DNA from: Physocladia obscura
Lineage: Eukaryota; Chytridiomycota; Chytridiomycetes; Chytridiales; Chytriomycetaceae
Assembly (NCBI GenBank): GCA_027596945.1
Contig: JADGJH010000226.1
Span: 1-24,429 of the forward strand
Length of the DNA stretch: 24,429 nt
Reading direction: 5' to 3'
Shown: positions 1 to 9,243 of the stretch, in pieces
Layout of the letters: each line of letters opens with the position of its first letter
How positions within the stretch are numbered: the stretch's first letter is position 1
The notes under the pieces: model-generated
Database searches by the model: none
The model's input: only the letters and a program-made list of their open reading frames with translations
Told to the model about the DNA's origin: nothing
Position numbers and translations under genes: made by a program

Positions 1-24
1 ATATATTATTTTTACTGGATGTAG

Positions 25-343
25 GACGTGACCGTTGGGTGCTGTACGACAAATGGAATTTTGATGCTTCACAGGTTCCACCAGAATGGTTTGTTTTTGT
101 TAATTTTATTTTTTGTTTTGTTTTTGCCCAAAAAATAATAATAATAATAATAATAATAAAAGGCACCAATGGCTTTCGCACGTTACCGACGACATACCGA
201 CAGAGACAACCTTACCAAAACCATTTTACACGACGGTTAACCAGGAAAATTTGACGGGATCTAGCGGCGCATACAAACCGTACTCGACTGTGCGACCAAA
301 GATTCAAGCTTGGGACCCTTCTTCGGCTGCAAACAGCCGCTAA
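25..343 (+). CDS. NDUFA12: NADH:ubiquinone oxidoreductase (complex I) subunit NDUFA12, 3' part
   Basis: Accessory subunit of mitochondrial complex I (B17.2 / fungal 13.4 kDa family), which helps assemble the peripheral arm in the inner membrane. Only the C-terminal half lies in the window. Exon 25-88 encodes GRDRWVLYDKWNFDASQVPP and ends inside a Trp codon. A 74-base intron (89-162, GTTTGT..AAG) follows, then exon 163-343 with HQWLSHVTDDIPTE, YKPYSTVRPKIQAW and a TAA stop. The order GRxRW, DASQVPPEWHxWL, TDD, then YxPYSTxRxKIQxW is diagnostic of the family, and the C-terminal length is normal. The 5' boundary at 25 assumes an acceptor TAG at 22-24; the AT-rich bases before it read like intron, but the frame does stay open. 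The 3' part of the intron is an AAT microsatellite. I am confident of the family. Confidence 0.92.
135..160 (+). repeat. (AAT)n microsatellite inside the NDUFA12 intron
   Basis: About eight AAT units run almost to the acceptor AAAG, so the usual pyrimidine tract before the acceptor is missing. Confidence 0.9.
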
Positions 344-913
344 ACAAAAAAACAAAAAAAAACAACAAATTGAATAAAAACTATATTACAAATTTATTTT
401 GAACATAAACCTAATTTCACAGAGACCAACTGGTTTTCTGTAACTAGGACCCATTGTATTTTTAATTATTGTAATTATTATCATTCATATTACAACTAAA
501 AATTTTATTTCACTTTGTTTCTGAAACTATCTGAAACTCCATAACTTGAAAAAAAAATAAACAGAAAATTCTTTATTTTAGTCACTTTCACTTCACTTTC
601 ACTCAGATACAAGGTTTTGTCATACAAGGCACAGCTCAAGAATTAATCATTACTTTGCTATTCCAAGTTAAGTTTGTCCACTGTCTGAAATTTTAAGAGA
701 ACACAAGAATGTACTATATGAACAAGTTAGGGATTCACAAAGAAATTACTCAAACCATGAAAAAATCATTCTGACCTTAAACTCCTTGCAATGATTGACT
801 CAAGCAAATCTGTTTGTCTTTGCTGTGATTGGCCTTCTTTAGCTATTGCAAGTTATGTTGCTCAACTAGCCACCAATTGAGTTGACTAACCAATTGCTTT
901 CACCAAGCTGAAT
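344..913. other. AT-rich intergenic stretch
   Basis: Holds the NDUFA12 3' untranslated region and a short direct repeat of a CACTTCACTTT-like unit near 585-605. I see no convincing coding sequence on either strand and no RNA gene. Confidence 0.6.
373..378 (+). terminator. Poly(A) signal of NDUFA12
   Basis: A canonical AATAAA lies 30 bases after the NDUFA12 stop codon, inside an A-rich 3' region. Confidence 0.5.
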
Positions 914-1522
914 CTAAATATCATTTTCATGAATGGTGAAATACACTTGTCCTAGTTGAAGATCTAAAACAATACAGACCTTAAATTCTGAAAAATCAAG
1001 TATACATCTTCATTGACTATCAATCATTAAGACCTGCAACAAAATTACTAGAACAATTTCTTGCTGGTTCCAAGGCATGATTGAAAATATAATCAACTCC
1101 AGGTAGCATCCAAAATTCTTCAGCCCATTTATACCTCCCATAATTTTCACCACCATCACTTTGTTGCGTGTAATGCTTGGCAAAATGAAATTCATCAATG
1201 ATCTATATTTGCATTAATGCATGTTATTTTTTGATTAATTTATTTTACCAGAGCAAGAGGTAACTTTGTCAGACTTGAGCCTTCAAATGCAGTGCATTTT
1301 GTGCTCCCTGATCCAAATTTATTTTGCACATCTTTTGAAAAGACATACAATGAACTAGTAATACAAAATTTTGAATTTCAACCATATAATCTCTGTACAG
1401 ATTGATTTGCTTTGAGTCCTTACTTTCAATTCCAACAAGAATGTTAGCTATTGTCTGGTATGCAACTTCTTTTACAAACATTTTGACAGCAAATTCCATA
1501 GATCCAATACTGAATGCATGCC
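914..1522 (-). CDS. Candidate multi-exon gene, 3' part, function unknown
   Basis: No single long frame exists, but four exons join in phase on the minus strand: 1522-1424, 1331-1249, 1202-1049 and 987-914. The introns have matching donor/acceptor pairs: GTAAGG..AAAAG (1332-1423), GTAAAA..ATATAG (1203-1248, 46 bases) and GTAATT..TTTCAG (988-1048). The joined protein of about 110 residues has a coding-like composition, with stretches such as GSMEFAVKMFVKEVAYQTI, DEFHFAKHYTQQSDGGENYG, KWAEEFWMLPGVDYIF and VCIVLDLQLGQVYF, and ends in TAG. Further exons probably lie upstream (1590-2003), where all three minus frames are unusually open, but I could not join them in phase with certainty. I do not recognise the family. 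It could be a live gene, a member of a decaying family or an old mobile-element ORF. Confidence 0.4.
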
Positions 1523-1589
1523 CTGGTTTAAAAGTGCATTAAGTATAAATAAAAATAATGCTATATTACTTGTATTTAGTAGACAGTTT

Positions 1590-2003
1590 ACCATAAAACT
1601 AATTGACATCAATTTTATTGCTGATGTATTTTGATATTCATCACATTCAAATATCATAATAGTTTCATTATGATGATCAATTCCAGTTGAATATGAATGA
1701 AGCTGTATTTGATGTTAATTACTCTGTTCATTTGCATTGACACAGCAGTATATTTTTTTTCATTACTTGTCCTGATAATTGTTTGCCAAGTTCATTTTCC
1801 ACATAATTGCAATATGTTTTGTTGCAGTGTGCTGATGTATGGCTGTGGCAGAATATTGATGGAATACATACTGATTTGCATGTACTGCAATTGATTTGCA
1901 ACATTTCTTGGCAACCTTTGATACAAAAAGAATTTGGTGTGATCCTTAAATATATCTGGTTCAAAAGCAACTTCTGGATTTTATCATAGCCTATCAAATT
2001 CAC
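1590..2003 (-). other. Possible upstream exons of the unknown minus-strand gene
   Basis: A minus-strand frame from 2003 reads through Cys/His-rich sequence (FCHSHTSAHCNKTYCNYVE) to a donor GTAATG near 1770. An acceptor near 1702 could join it in phase 0 to a frame containing IDHHNETIMIFECDEYQNTS. Both other minus frames are also open over most of the first segment, and the exact junction to the exon starting at 1522 does not keep phase at its best donor. I therefore report this only as a likely coding neighbourhood. Confidence 0.25.
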
Positions 2004-2841
2004 TCTTTGCTGTTTTGCATAGCATGTACCAATATTACAATTTAGTGTAATCTCATCTCTCTATTATATTTTTCTTATTAAAAATACTGCTTTAGACTCT
2101 AGAATTTTACTGAATGTATAACCAAGTGATTCTAAACTGAGACAAAGATTGCAGAATTATATTGGTTGGAAAATTTTTTAACTGCATCACAGAAATAGCA
2201 TAAAATAATTCAGTTTTATTTGAAGAGGAAAACTATTTTAATTGGGATTTGAGTTAGCTTTTTTTGGTGTTGAAACACTGTGAAAAATACAGTTTGTTTT
2301 CAAAATTTATCTCTACTCTCACTTTTCCGGTTTTTGAACTACTGGACATATTATTCAAGTAAGTGTTCACAAATTTATGCATTAATTTTTAGCTAGCTTT
2401 GCTGGCTGATTTCCAATTTTGATTTTCCATCAAAAACAAAATTAAGTGATGTAAATCAGATTGCTATTCTAATTTTCTCCAAGAATCTTCTAAAATTTTC
2501 TCAAGCCTTCTATTACTTTCAAGGATTTAAAAATAATTCAAGCAATTTCCAACCTTTCTCCAATCATTTTTCTTTTGAAGTGTCTCCTAATCTTTTTTAT
2601 CTTTCTTTTGATTCCAAAAACTACTTAAGCCCAACTATTTTCTTTGCTTTATTATTGGTATTATTAAATAAAACACAATATCTTAAGTTGAATTAGTTGA
2701 CTCAAGCTGCTACAGCTACCAGCAAAATTTCTACTACTTACTGGAACCCTGTTTCCAAGTCATTATTTGGTAAATTATAACAAACAAGCATGACTGAAGT
2801 TGTTAGCAGAGATTATGAATATGTGTTTATTTTTTTTTATT

Positions 2842-2860
2842 TAATAATAATAATAATAAC
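2842..2860 (+). repeat. (AAT)n microsatellite
   Basis: Short run of AAT/ATA units within the AT-rich stretch. Confidence 0.8.
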
Positions 2861-3318
2861 GATATGGGTGGCTGTTTTCATTGCCTTTTCCTTTTTTTCT
2901 TTCTTATACTTTCTAAATAAAATGGTAGTGGGGGTGTTTTGGCAACAATTCCACTTCTTGGTTTGCCCAATTTCTTTGTGAGCAGTTTCTTTGTTGGAAT
3001 TTTTGCAGAAATTTGACAAAAATTGTCAGAAATGTTATGAAAAGTCAAATATCTGGCAAATTTTCTATATGCCACACTCCTGTCTGGTAATTGGCTAGTG
3101 TAAAGGACATAACTGTCCAAAGCAAAAAACATACTTGTCTGGTGCATCAGCCAATTATTGACAAGAAATCCATTTTAAACCTGACTGATGGACAACTCTG
3201 ATTTCATACTTGTAAGCACTGATTGCAAGTGATTTATTTTTGAATAACACAATAATAAATATTAAGAAGAAAATTCATGTTTTTATTCCACTGAAAAAAA
3301 AAAATAATTAAAAAATGA

Positions 3319-3500
3319 ATTCTAAATCATCATCCATTGGGGCATCAACAATAAACTTTTCTTCATCACTTTTCTGATTGTGTTTAATTCAGCAGCTGGC
3401 TCAGCATCTGCCAATTTTGAAATGCAATCCATTTTAATCACAATTTTCTTGAAAAAGCAGTCCTGAGAGTCTGTCAGAAGTTCCTGAACATGTCACTATA
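3319..3500 (-). pseudogene. Exon-like patch with acidic C-terminus, unknown
   Basis: After a CAG acceptor near 3489 the minus strand reads ELLTDSQDCFFKKIVIKMDC, then KLADAEPAAELNTIR. It appears to continue, after a one-base shift at an A run, as SDEEKFIVDAPMDDDLEFIF and a TAA stop. The two halves look like one C-terminus separated by a frameshift, or two exons around a CAG acceptor. I recognise no family. Confidence 0.25.
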
Positions 3501-3807
3501 ACAGAAATTAACAGCATTAATTTGAAATAAAATAATAACCATTACCAACAAAGCAGTGTTAAATATAATGAAATTATATTTAGATATACAAACTGAATGC
3601 ACAATATTAAATGTTAAACAAAATAGTTTATATTTTATTGGTGTAATTGGAAGAAAATTGTTTATTTGACAGGCACATGATCAAGTAATTGTGCAACAGA
3701 AATGGAGGAATTTTAACTTCCAACTTTGTCTCATAAATTTGAATCAGAAATTAAATTAATATAGAATAGTTTACATGAGGCACAAGAATGGGGTTTTATT
3801 TAGTGTT

Positions 3808-3959
3808 CTATTTTCGGAATAATAAACAACAAGTTTTGCTAAAATTATCACAAGCCCCATGTAAACAATTTGAACAGAATCCGCAGGTGTAGGATTCAAC
3901 AAGAGGCTTAGCACCATGACAACTCCCCAGGATGCTACACTTCACTCCACTAATCAAAA
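3808..3959 (-). pseudogene. Cys-rich exon-like patch, possible zinc-binding C-terminus
   Basis: After an acceptor TTAATTAG the minus strand reads VKCSILGSCHGAKPLVESYT followed by CGFCSNCLHGACDNF and a TAG stop. Eight cysteines fall in about 40 residues with spacing C-x6-C-x12-C-x2-C-x2-C-x4-C-x6-C-C. This resembles a zinc-binding module, but I cannot name it. Two of the three minus frames are open here, which lowers confidence. Confidence 0.25.
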
Positions 3960-5002
3960 CTAATTAAAAACACTATTTCACATGCTAAATCACTTATTGA
4001 CTTAGTTTTCATTTTTGCACACTAAGTTAATTCACTAAAGTAACACTTGTCTTTATTTTTTCCCTCCTTTTTTTTTCTTTTCATTTTTTCATTCATTTTT
4101 TTTCAAAATATTATTAATGTTGTGCCCCTGACATCCCTTTAATACAAAAAATCACATACACTGATTTTCACTTTTATTCCCTCTTACTGCTGCTTCTTAT
4201 AAGAAATTCATGTTTTGAATAACAGCCAATAAAGAGAATAACTATTTATTTCTACATTTTTCTCCTCTCTTCAATGGTTTTACTTAAAGTACCACAACTC
4301 ACCTCTACAATCTGTGCTGGGATTTCACTGCAATACTCTACTTTGCTCTATAATAAAACTAATGCACCATTGCTATTTGGTGCAAACTAAAAAAAAAACA
4401 AGCAATAAAATGAAATAAAATAAATAAAACAAAAAAACAAATAATAAAATTTAATATAAAATTTAATAAAAATGAATAAAAAATAAAAAATAAAAAAATT
4501 AAGTTGTAGTTTTCTTTTCTTTTTTTGAGTTCATAATTAGTTAAAATGTATACTTTGTTAATATTTTTTTAACAATTTTACATGAAATAATTGATCTATA
4601 AATTCAATGAACAGCCATATAATATAGCTGAAGAGATGATGCTTAAACACTTTACTTGGATGAGACTCTATTTAAAATAGCTCAAGTAACTAATTATTTC
4701 AAGTCATAACATGTCCCTTTTTATAATAAAATAAAGTAAAGTAATGATGAGTAACAATGAGTGAAAGCAGGGTTGAAGGGTCTTCAATGATCCGTGAACC
4801 TTTTGGTAATTTCCATAATTTTCGAATTTTGTCCGTTTCTGAAATTTCTCAAAAATGTTAACAATATTAATGAGGAAAATATAATTAGGGAAGAAATAAA
4901 TGGTTCTGCACATTCACTGTAAATTCAAAATGATTTTTTGGGTCAACGAGTTTCAAATTTTTGTTCAGAGGAAAAATTAATCTTTGAAAAAAAATCCTCC
5001 AA

Positions 5003-5818
5003 CTAAGCATTCCATCCAACCGAAAAAGGTTGAACTTTTCCGTCTTGATACAAGAGTCCATTAGTAAACTCAGGATTGAGTAGTGGCCAAATAACGCTAG
5101 TAGCGCCTTCAGCAGCCGAACGAGTTCCAGCGGCAAAACCAGTAAGATCAGTCGCGCAATATCCAGGGCAAATAGCAACAACACGCAATCCTGGCTTATC
5201 GACAGCAAGACGACGAGTGTAAGCAGTCAATAATGATTTCGAAATCCCGTAAGCCCCGAAAGTTTTTTGCGCAGCTGGCCATTCGTGTTTGTTGGACGTG
5301 GGTTGAAGTTGATAGTCTGCCGCCAAGTTGGCAAGTTTGTCCCAACTGAGCCCATCAATGTCTTCAAGAATTGCTTTGACCTCAGAACTTAAGAGGTGTT
5401 GAGCTGCTGAACCAACTGTTGAAGAAACGTTGATGATATATCCTGACGGAGACAAAATTGGAGTAAAAGCTTCAACCGTGTTTTTGACACCGTCCACATT
5501 GACATTGAAGATTTCCGGTGTAGTGCCTCCGGATATGGAAATACCAGCATTGTTGATGAGCACATCGAGAACAGGGCTTTGGATTTTCAAATTCTCAAAA
5601 GCTTGCTTGATTGAATTTGGATTACTGACGTCAATTTCAAGGACTTTCACACTGTGCCCTAAATTCTCGGATTTGAGTTTGGACAGAGCTTCTTGACCGC
5701 GAGCTGCTGATCTGGACCCCAGAAAAATTGTGGCGTCGGGAAAAGTCGAACTGAGTTGTTTGACGGTTTCGAAACCAATCCCTTTGTTTGCACCAGTGAC
5801 CAGAATTGTTTTGAACAT
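5003..5818 (-). CDS. Short-chain dehydrogenase/reductase, carbonyl-reductase (CBR1) type
   Basis: NAD(P)H-dependent oxidoreductase acting on carbonyl or alcohol groups; the substrate cannot be told from sequence. The 271-residue single-exon protein has a complete classical SDR set: cofactor motif TGANKGIG (8-15), NNAG (89-92), catalytic Ser in NVSST (130-134) and Tyr190-x3-Lys194 in YGISK. CPGY follows at 217-220 and precedes the usual CATDL segment. An inserted stretch before the catalytic Tyr (about 150-185) is typical of CBR1-like monomeric SDRs. Arg36 just after the second strand suggests NADPH preference. There is no signal peptide or membrane helix, so it is probably cytosolic. It lies in the same direction as the TPR gene, about 190 bases downstream of that gene's stop. 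The start at 5818 is the natural one because the first strand begins at residue 3. Confidence 0.93.
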   Translation of the reverse strand: MFKTILVTGANKGIGFETVKQLSSTFPDATIFLGSRSAARGQEALSKLKSENLGHSVKVLEIDVSNPNSIKQAFENLKIQSPVLDVLINNAGISISGGTTPEIFNVNVDGVKNTVEAFTPILSPSGYIINVSSTVGSAAQHLLSSEVKAILEDIDGLSWDKLANLAADYQLQPTSNKHEWPAAQKTFGAYGISKSLLTAYTRRLAVDKPGLRVVAICPGYCATDLTGFAAGTRSAAEGATSVIWPLLNPEFTNGLLYQDGKVQPFSVGWNA

Positions 5819-5871
5819 TTTTCAGCCTAAATACAAATTTTTTCCTTACTTATGTTATTTATAATAATAAT

Positions 5872-5940
5872 AATATTTCGAATCAATTCAATTATAATAT
5901 TTCGAATCAATTCAATAAATCAAATCAAATCAAATCAAAT
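5872..5940 (+). repeat. Tandem 24-base repeat followed by (AAATC)n
   Basis: Two identical 21-base copies start 24 bases apart (5872 and 5896). They are followed at once by almost five AAATC units (5917-5940). The block sits just upstream of the dehydrogenase start and downstream of the TPR gene stop. An ATA run (5861-5872) abuts it. Confidence 0.85.
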
Positions 5941-6011
5941 ATTCATCTCCGTTTTCAGTTTGGCAAAAATCTTGCGCCATCATACACTCTTTTTCTACCG
6001 GTCTCACTTCT

Positions 6012-7775
6012 TCAGGAAACAACTTTCTCAAACCAATCCAACGATAAAATCTTTTCTGAGAAAAACACAGCACAACCTTCTCCATCCACACCCACATTCC
6101 CACCTCTCCGCCGCCAACACACCAACGCAGTTTTAACATCCGTCTCTCGTCCTTCGACGTGACTCAATACTTTTGCCATCCCAAATAAACACTGGCGCGC
6201 AATCGCATCGTCAGGACATCCCTTCTGCGCACTTAGCAAACTCATGTTCACGCCGAGAGTTTCCAATGTGCGCTTGTAGTGTGTCGCCGCGTTTTTCAGC
6301 AGCGTTTGCTGTGTGGCAATATTTGTGGGTGTTAATGTGGTTGGATATAAAGCTGTTCGTGTTGCTTCGAGGTCGGCGAGACGAGAAGATATCGATGGTT
6401 TTGTTGGTTCAAGAGTTTGTGCGAGTGTGTAGGATTTCGCGGCGCGAGCGTACATTTGGCGGAGGTTCGCCAAAAGGGAGTGTGCAGTTTGCTGTTTTTG
6501 TTCGAGAGATTGCTGATTTGAAGAAGAAGAAGACGATGATAAAGCTTGATGTTGTTGTTCAGCAATTACATTATTAATAAGTGCGTCGAATCCAGGGATA
6601 CCGGCACTTCCAATCGTGCAGGTCATGACAAATTCGGCCCATGTACAAAGAAGGTCACCTTTGTCAGCGGGAGCTTCTGCGCAAGTGGGATGTCGTGTGA
6701 GAATGCCATCGTAGAGATTGCTGGCAAGTTCGAAAAGACGCGTCCATTCGCTGGATGTTGCTTCGGTTTTAGAAGACGCTTCGAAAAGTGATTCACCACG
6801 CGATACGAGTAAAGTTGCGCGGCCAAGGCTGACATCAGACGGCTCGTTGGACGGAGTCATATCGCACCAATATAGAGTTGTTTCAGAGATTTTCGCGTCT
6901 GCCTTTGCATATAATCCATCTGCCTGTACTGGTGATATGGGATATAATGCACTAGCAGCAAGAGTCAGAAGGGATGCATGCTCTACAAGTGTTTCGATGA
7001 TAGTTTGCGGAGTAACAGGGTCGCGTTCCTGACCAATTTCAAATTCTTGCTCCTGTTCTTCCTCGACTGCTTCCTGATGATGCTGTTCACCCTCTGAAAT
7101 TTCTTCCATCCCATTGTCTCCATTTTTATTGTCATGTGAGTGATCATGCCCACAGTTGTCACCTCCAGAGCATGAAGCAGATTTCTGAAGCTCTGCAATC
7201 TGCAATGCAAGTGTCTCGTCCAGCAACACATCTGCCTCACTCAAAAGTTCGAAATCTGTATGCGATACAGCCGTGACATCTGAATCAAGCACGAGTTCGA
7301 CAAGTGCTTTGTTGACTTGAGAAAGGTTAAATCGGGCATCGGCAGCGCCAACATTGTCAGTCACGCTATTGGTCAAGTTGATTGATTCTTTAAGATTGGC
7401 ACGCGCATCGAGAAGCAGACGTCTCTTTTGTGAGTCTGGGTAAACAGGGAATCGGAATTCGGCCAACAGAAGTAGCAAACGCCCGAGATTGTAGAGTGCT
7501 GCGCTGTCACGTTGCAGAGAAAGTGCGCTGGAATAGTTTTGAGCAGCTGTTTCAAAGAAACGCAGAGCTTTGTCGCCTTCTTTGTAACTGATTTAAGAAG
7601 TAAGATTCCCAGATTGTACAAGCTGAAGGACTCACCGTTCACCTTTTTCTTCAGCATCCATTGCCGCTTCGACAAACTCATCAAAAGTTAGCGCTGGTTG
7701 CGGATTTGCTGTAGCATTGGTCTTTGAATTTCGTTTGTTGTCTTTGTCTGTTCCTCTGCGGTCGTTTCTTTTCAT
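6012..7775 (-). CDS. Fungal tetratricopeptide-repeat (TPR) protein, two exons
   Basis: Exon 1 (7775-7636) encodes a basic N-terminus and DEFVEAAMDAEEKGER. A 48-base intron (7635-7588, GTGAGT..AATCAG) is followed by exon 2 (7587-6012), starting YKEGDKALRFFETAAQNYSS and LYNLGRLLLLLAE, giving 571 residues. The sequence DEF...GxRxKxGDxxKALRFFxxAxxxY with helical pairs matches a conserved but poorly characterised fungal TPR family; such proteins are usually scaffolds or chaperone partners. A Cys/His/acidic insert (about 186-235, with CSGGDNCGHDHSHD and long Glu runs) and a Ser/Gln run near 405-425 interrupt the helical repeats. The C-terminal part keeps CPDDAIARQCLFGMAKVLSH. I inferred the start from the ATG that begins the basic N-terminus; no specific function can be assigned. 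Confidence 0.82.
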
Positions 7776-7992
7776 GGTGTCAGGCAAAAAAAAAAAGAAA
7801 GGAAAACCCTCCAAGGTATATTTTAAATGCAAAACACAATCTAACAACCAAAAACAAAAAAAAAACAAAAAAAAAGGAAAAAAAAAACAAGAAAATCTAA
7901 TCACAATGAAGGAAAGAACACAGGCCTTTGAATAATCCTGAATAGATTGATTGGAGAGAAAAAATAGAAAAGGAAAGAAATAAAAAACATAA

Positions 7993-9000
7993 TCAAGACC
8001 GGCCATTTCCTGAGTTATACATATCCATCAAATTAACAACATCCTGGTCACGCTTCTGCTTCTGCTGCTGCAATGCCAGCTCATAAGTCGACATTGGTAC
8101 CTTGACAAACGCATTTCCACGCACTTCAGTTGTTGTTTGCGTCGTTGACGGTATCGGCGAATGCGATAATGTGTGTGGTGCCATCAACGTGGTGACGCCC
8201 GGCGAATAGTGATTGCTGGACGCCGATGATTTACTACGCATATTTATCGTCGTATTCGTAGTCGTCGCAGATGATTGGGGAACCAAGAGTGTAGGTGGCT
8301 CATTGCTTGATTTCAGTGGAATAACCTTTGGGTTCCTTGAATGATCATAGCTGTCACGGGAAATAGGATTTGGGAAAAGGTCGCCTTCGAACGGGTGGGA
8401 GCCGTTACTGCGTTTGGCGTTCACAATCCGACGGATGCAAAGGAACGTTATTATGGCGATAATAACGATTAGTGCAGCAGTCACTCCGCCAATGATGGCA
8501 GTGAGGTTTAGGGAAGAGGCTGGATTTGTGGAGGAAACGCTTGCCGCAGTGGAATATGTAAAAATAACTGCGGTTGCGGGAGTGGATGTAACTGATGTAT
8601 TCGTGGTTGTTGTAGTCGTTGTTGTTGTAGTCGTGGTTGTGGTCGTTGAGAGAGTGATTCCTGGAATTGATGAGAGTCCGTAATAACCGCATACGCTTGT
8701 TTCGGCGGCGTCAAAGGGTCCCTGTGCATTTTGCCCGTAGTAAAAGCAAGTGCCGACGCCACTGGATCCAACTACATTTGCATCAATGGCAAAGAAAGTT
8801 CCGCCTGCGTCTTTCGAATCTGGCCCGCATAGTTGCACAGAGATATTGATGTATGATCCTAGAGATGTTCCGGTATAAGTGCATCCCGTTGCATACGCCC
8901 CAGCAACTGTGCCGAACGGAATAAATCCTCCTCCAAACGCTGTTGCTGTTGTTGCTGCTGTCGTCGCTGTTGTCGTCGTTGATGTCATTTGTGAAATCAA
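7993..9000 (-). CDS. Receptor-like membrane protein, Cys-rich ectodomain paralog 1 (four-cysteine variant)
   Basis: 335 residues, single exon; Met5 (8988) is an equally good start. Order: Thr/Ala-rich N-terminus, Cys-rich ectodomain (about 29-110), poly-Thr stalk (about 118-165, with 15 consecutive Thr), one membrane helix (about 168-189) ending FLCIRR, then a 145-residue cytosolic tail. Basic residues directly after the helix argue that the N-terminus faces out. No cleavable signal peptide is visible, so the helix is probably a reverse signal anchor. The ectodomain has GCTYTGTSLG, CGPDS, GTC and SVCGYYG. Cysteines 3 and 4 of its three paralogs are here Ser62 and Gly67, leaving four. The tail ends with RGNAFVKVP and DVVNLMDMYNSG, also found in other cluster members. 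It lies about 220 bases downstream of the TPR gene start, on the same strand. Family not recognised; resembles PAN/Apple spacing. Confidence 0.85.
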   Translation of the reverse strand: MISQMTSTTTTATTAATTATAFGGGFIPFGTVAGAYATGCTYTGTSLGSYINISVQLCGPDSKDAGGTFFAIDANVVGSSGVGTCFYYGQNAQGPFDAAETSVCGYYGLSSIPGITLSTTTTTTTTTTTTTTTNTSVTSTPATAVIFTYSTAASVSSTNPASSLNLTAIIGGVTAALIVIIAIITFLCIRRIVNAKRSNGSHPFEGDLFPNPISRDSYDHSRNPKVIPLKSSNEPPTLLVPQSSATTTNTTINMRSKSSASSNHYSPGVTTLMAPHTLSHSPIPSTTQTTTEVRGNAFVKVPMSTYELALQQQKQKRDQDVVNLMDMYNSGNGRS

Positions 9001-9243
9001 ACTGTTTCCTGCTCAAGCCCAACGAAAGCCACGGACCAAACTCATGCCTGTCACATGACGTTACTTTTGTTTATGATAAATATTCTTGACATAATTTAAT
9101 TGCTGATCTCCTTGAAGTAACTTTCACTATAATTAACTGCAACTTTATTTAACGATAATTGATTAACCTTTTTCTCAAGAAGAAGGGCTGATATCATAAT
9201 CCAACCTTTCCTCTTCTTAAAGTCTGGTACTCCCACGCAATGG

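Larger units (their letters stand above)
2004..5002. other. AT-rich gene-poor stretch with coding-like patches
   Basis: About 3 kb of low-GC DNA with homopolymer and A/T-rich runs (for example 4380-4500). It holds exon-like patches on the minus strand (3319-3500, 3808-3959, possibly 2878-3147), an ATA microsatellite near 2842-2860 and a cluster of short inverted repeats at 3014-3118. A 45-base patch near 4315-4360 (minus) reads SKVEYCSEIPAQIVE between an acceptor TATAG and a strong donor GTGAGT, again suggesting a spliced but unassembled gene. No complete gene could be built. Confidence 0.5.

Noticed and set aside
1697..1989. Plus-strand frames opposite the unknown minus gene
   Set aside because: No splice chain or family match; the minus strand gives a consistent exon series downstream.
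4885..5208. Leu-rich 107-codon minus frame
   Set aside because: Shifted-frame overlap of the dehydrogenase 3' end, running into AT-rich flank.
6173..6577. 134-codon plus frame inside the TPR gene
   Set aside because: Antisense to conserved TPR coding sequence.
7632..8006. Phe-rich 124-codon minus frame
   Set aside because: Only its last part (from 7775) is exon 1 of the TPR gene; the Phe-rich start is homopolymer-rich intergenic DNA.
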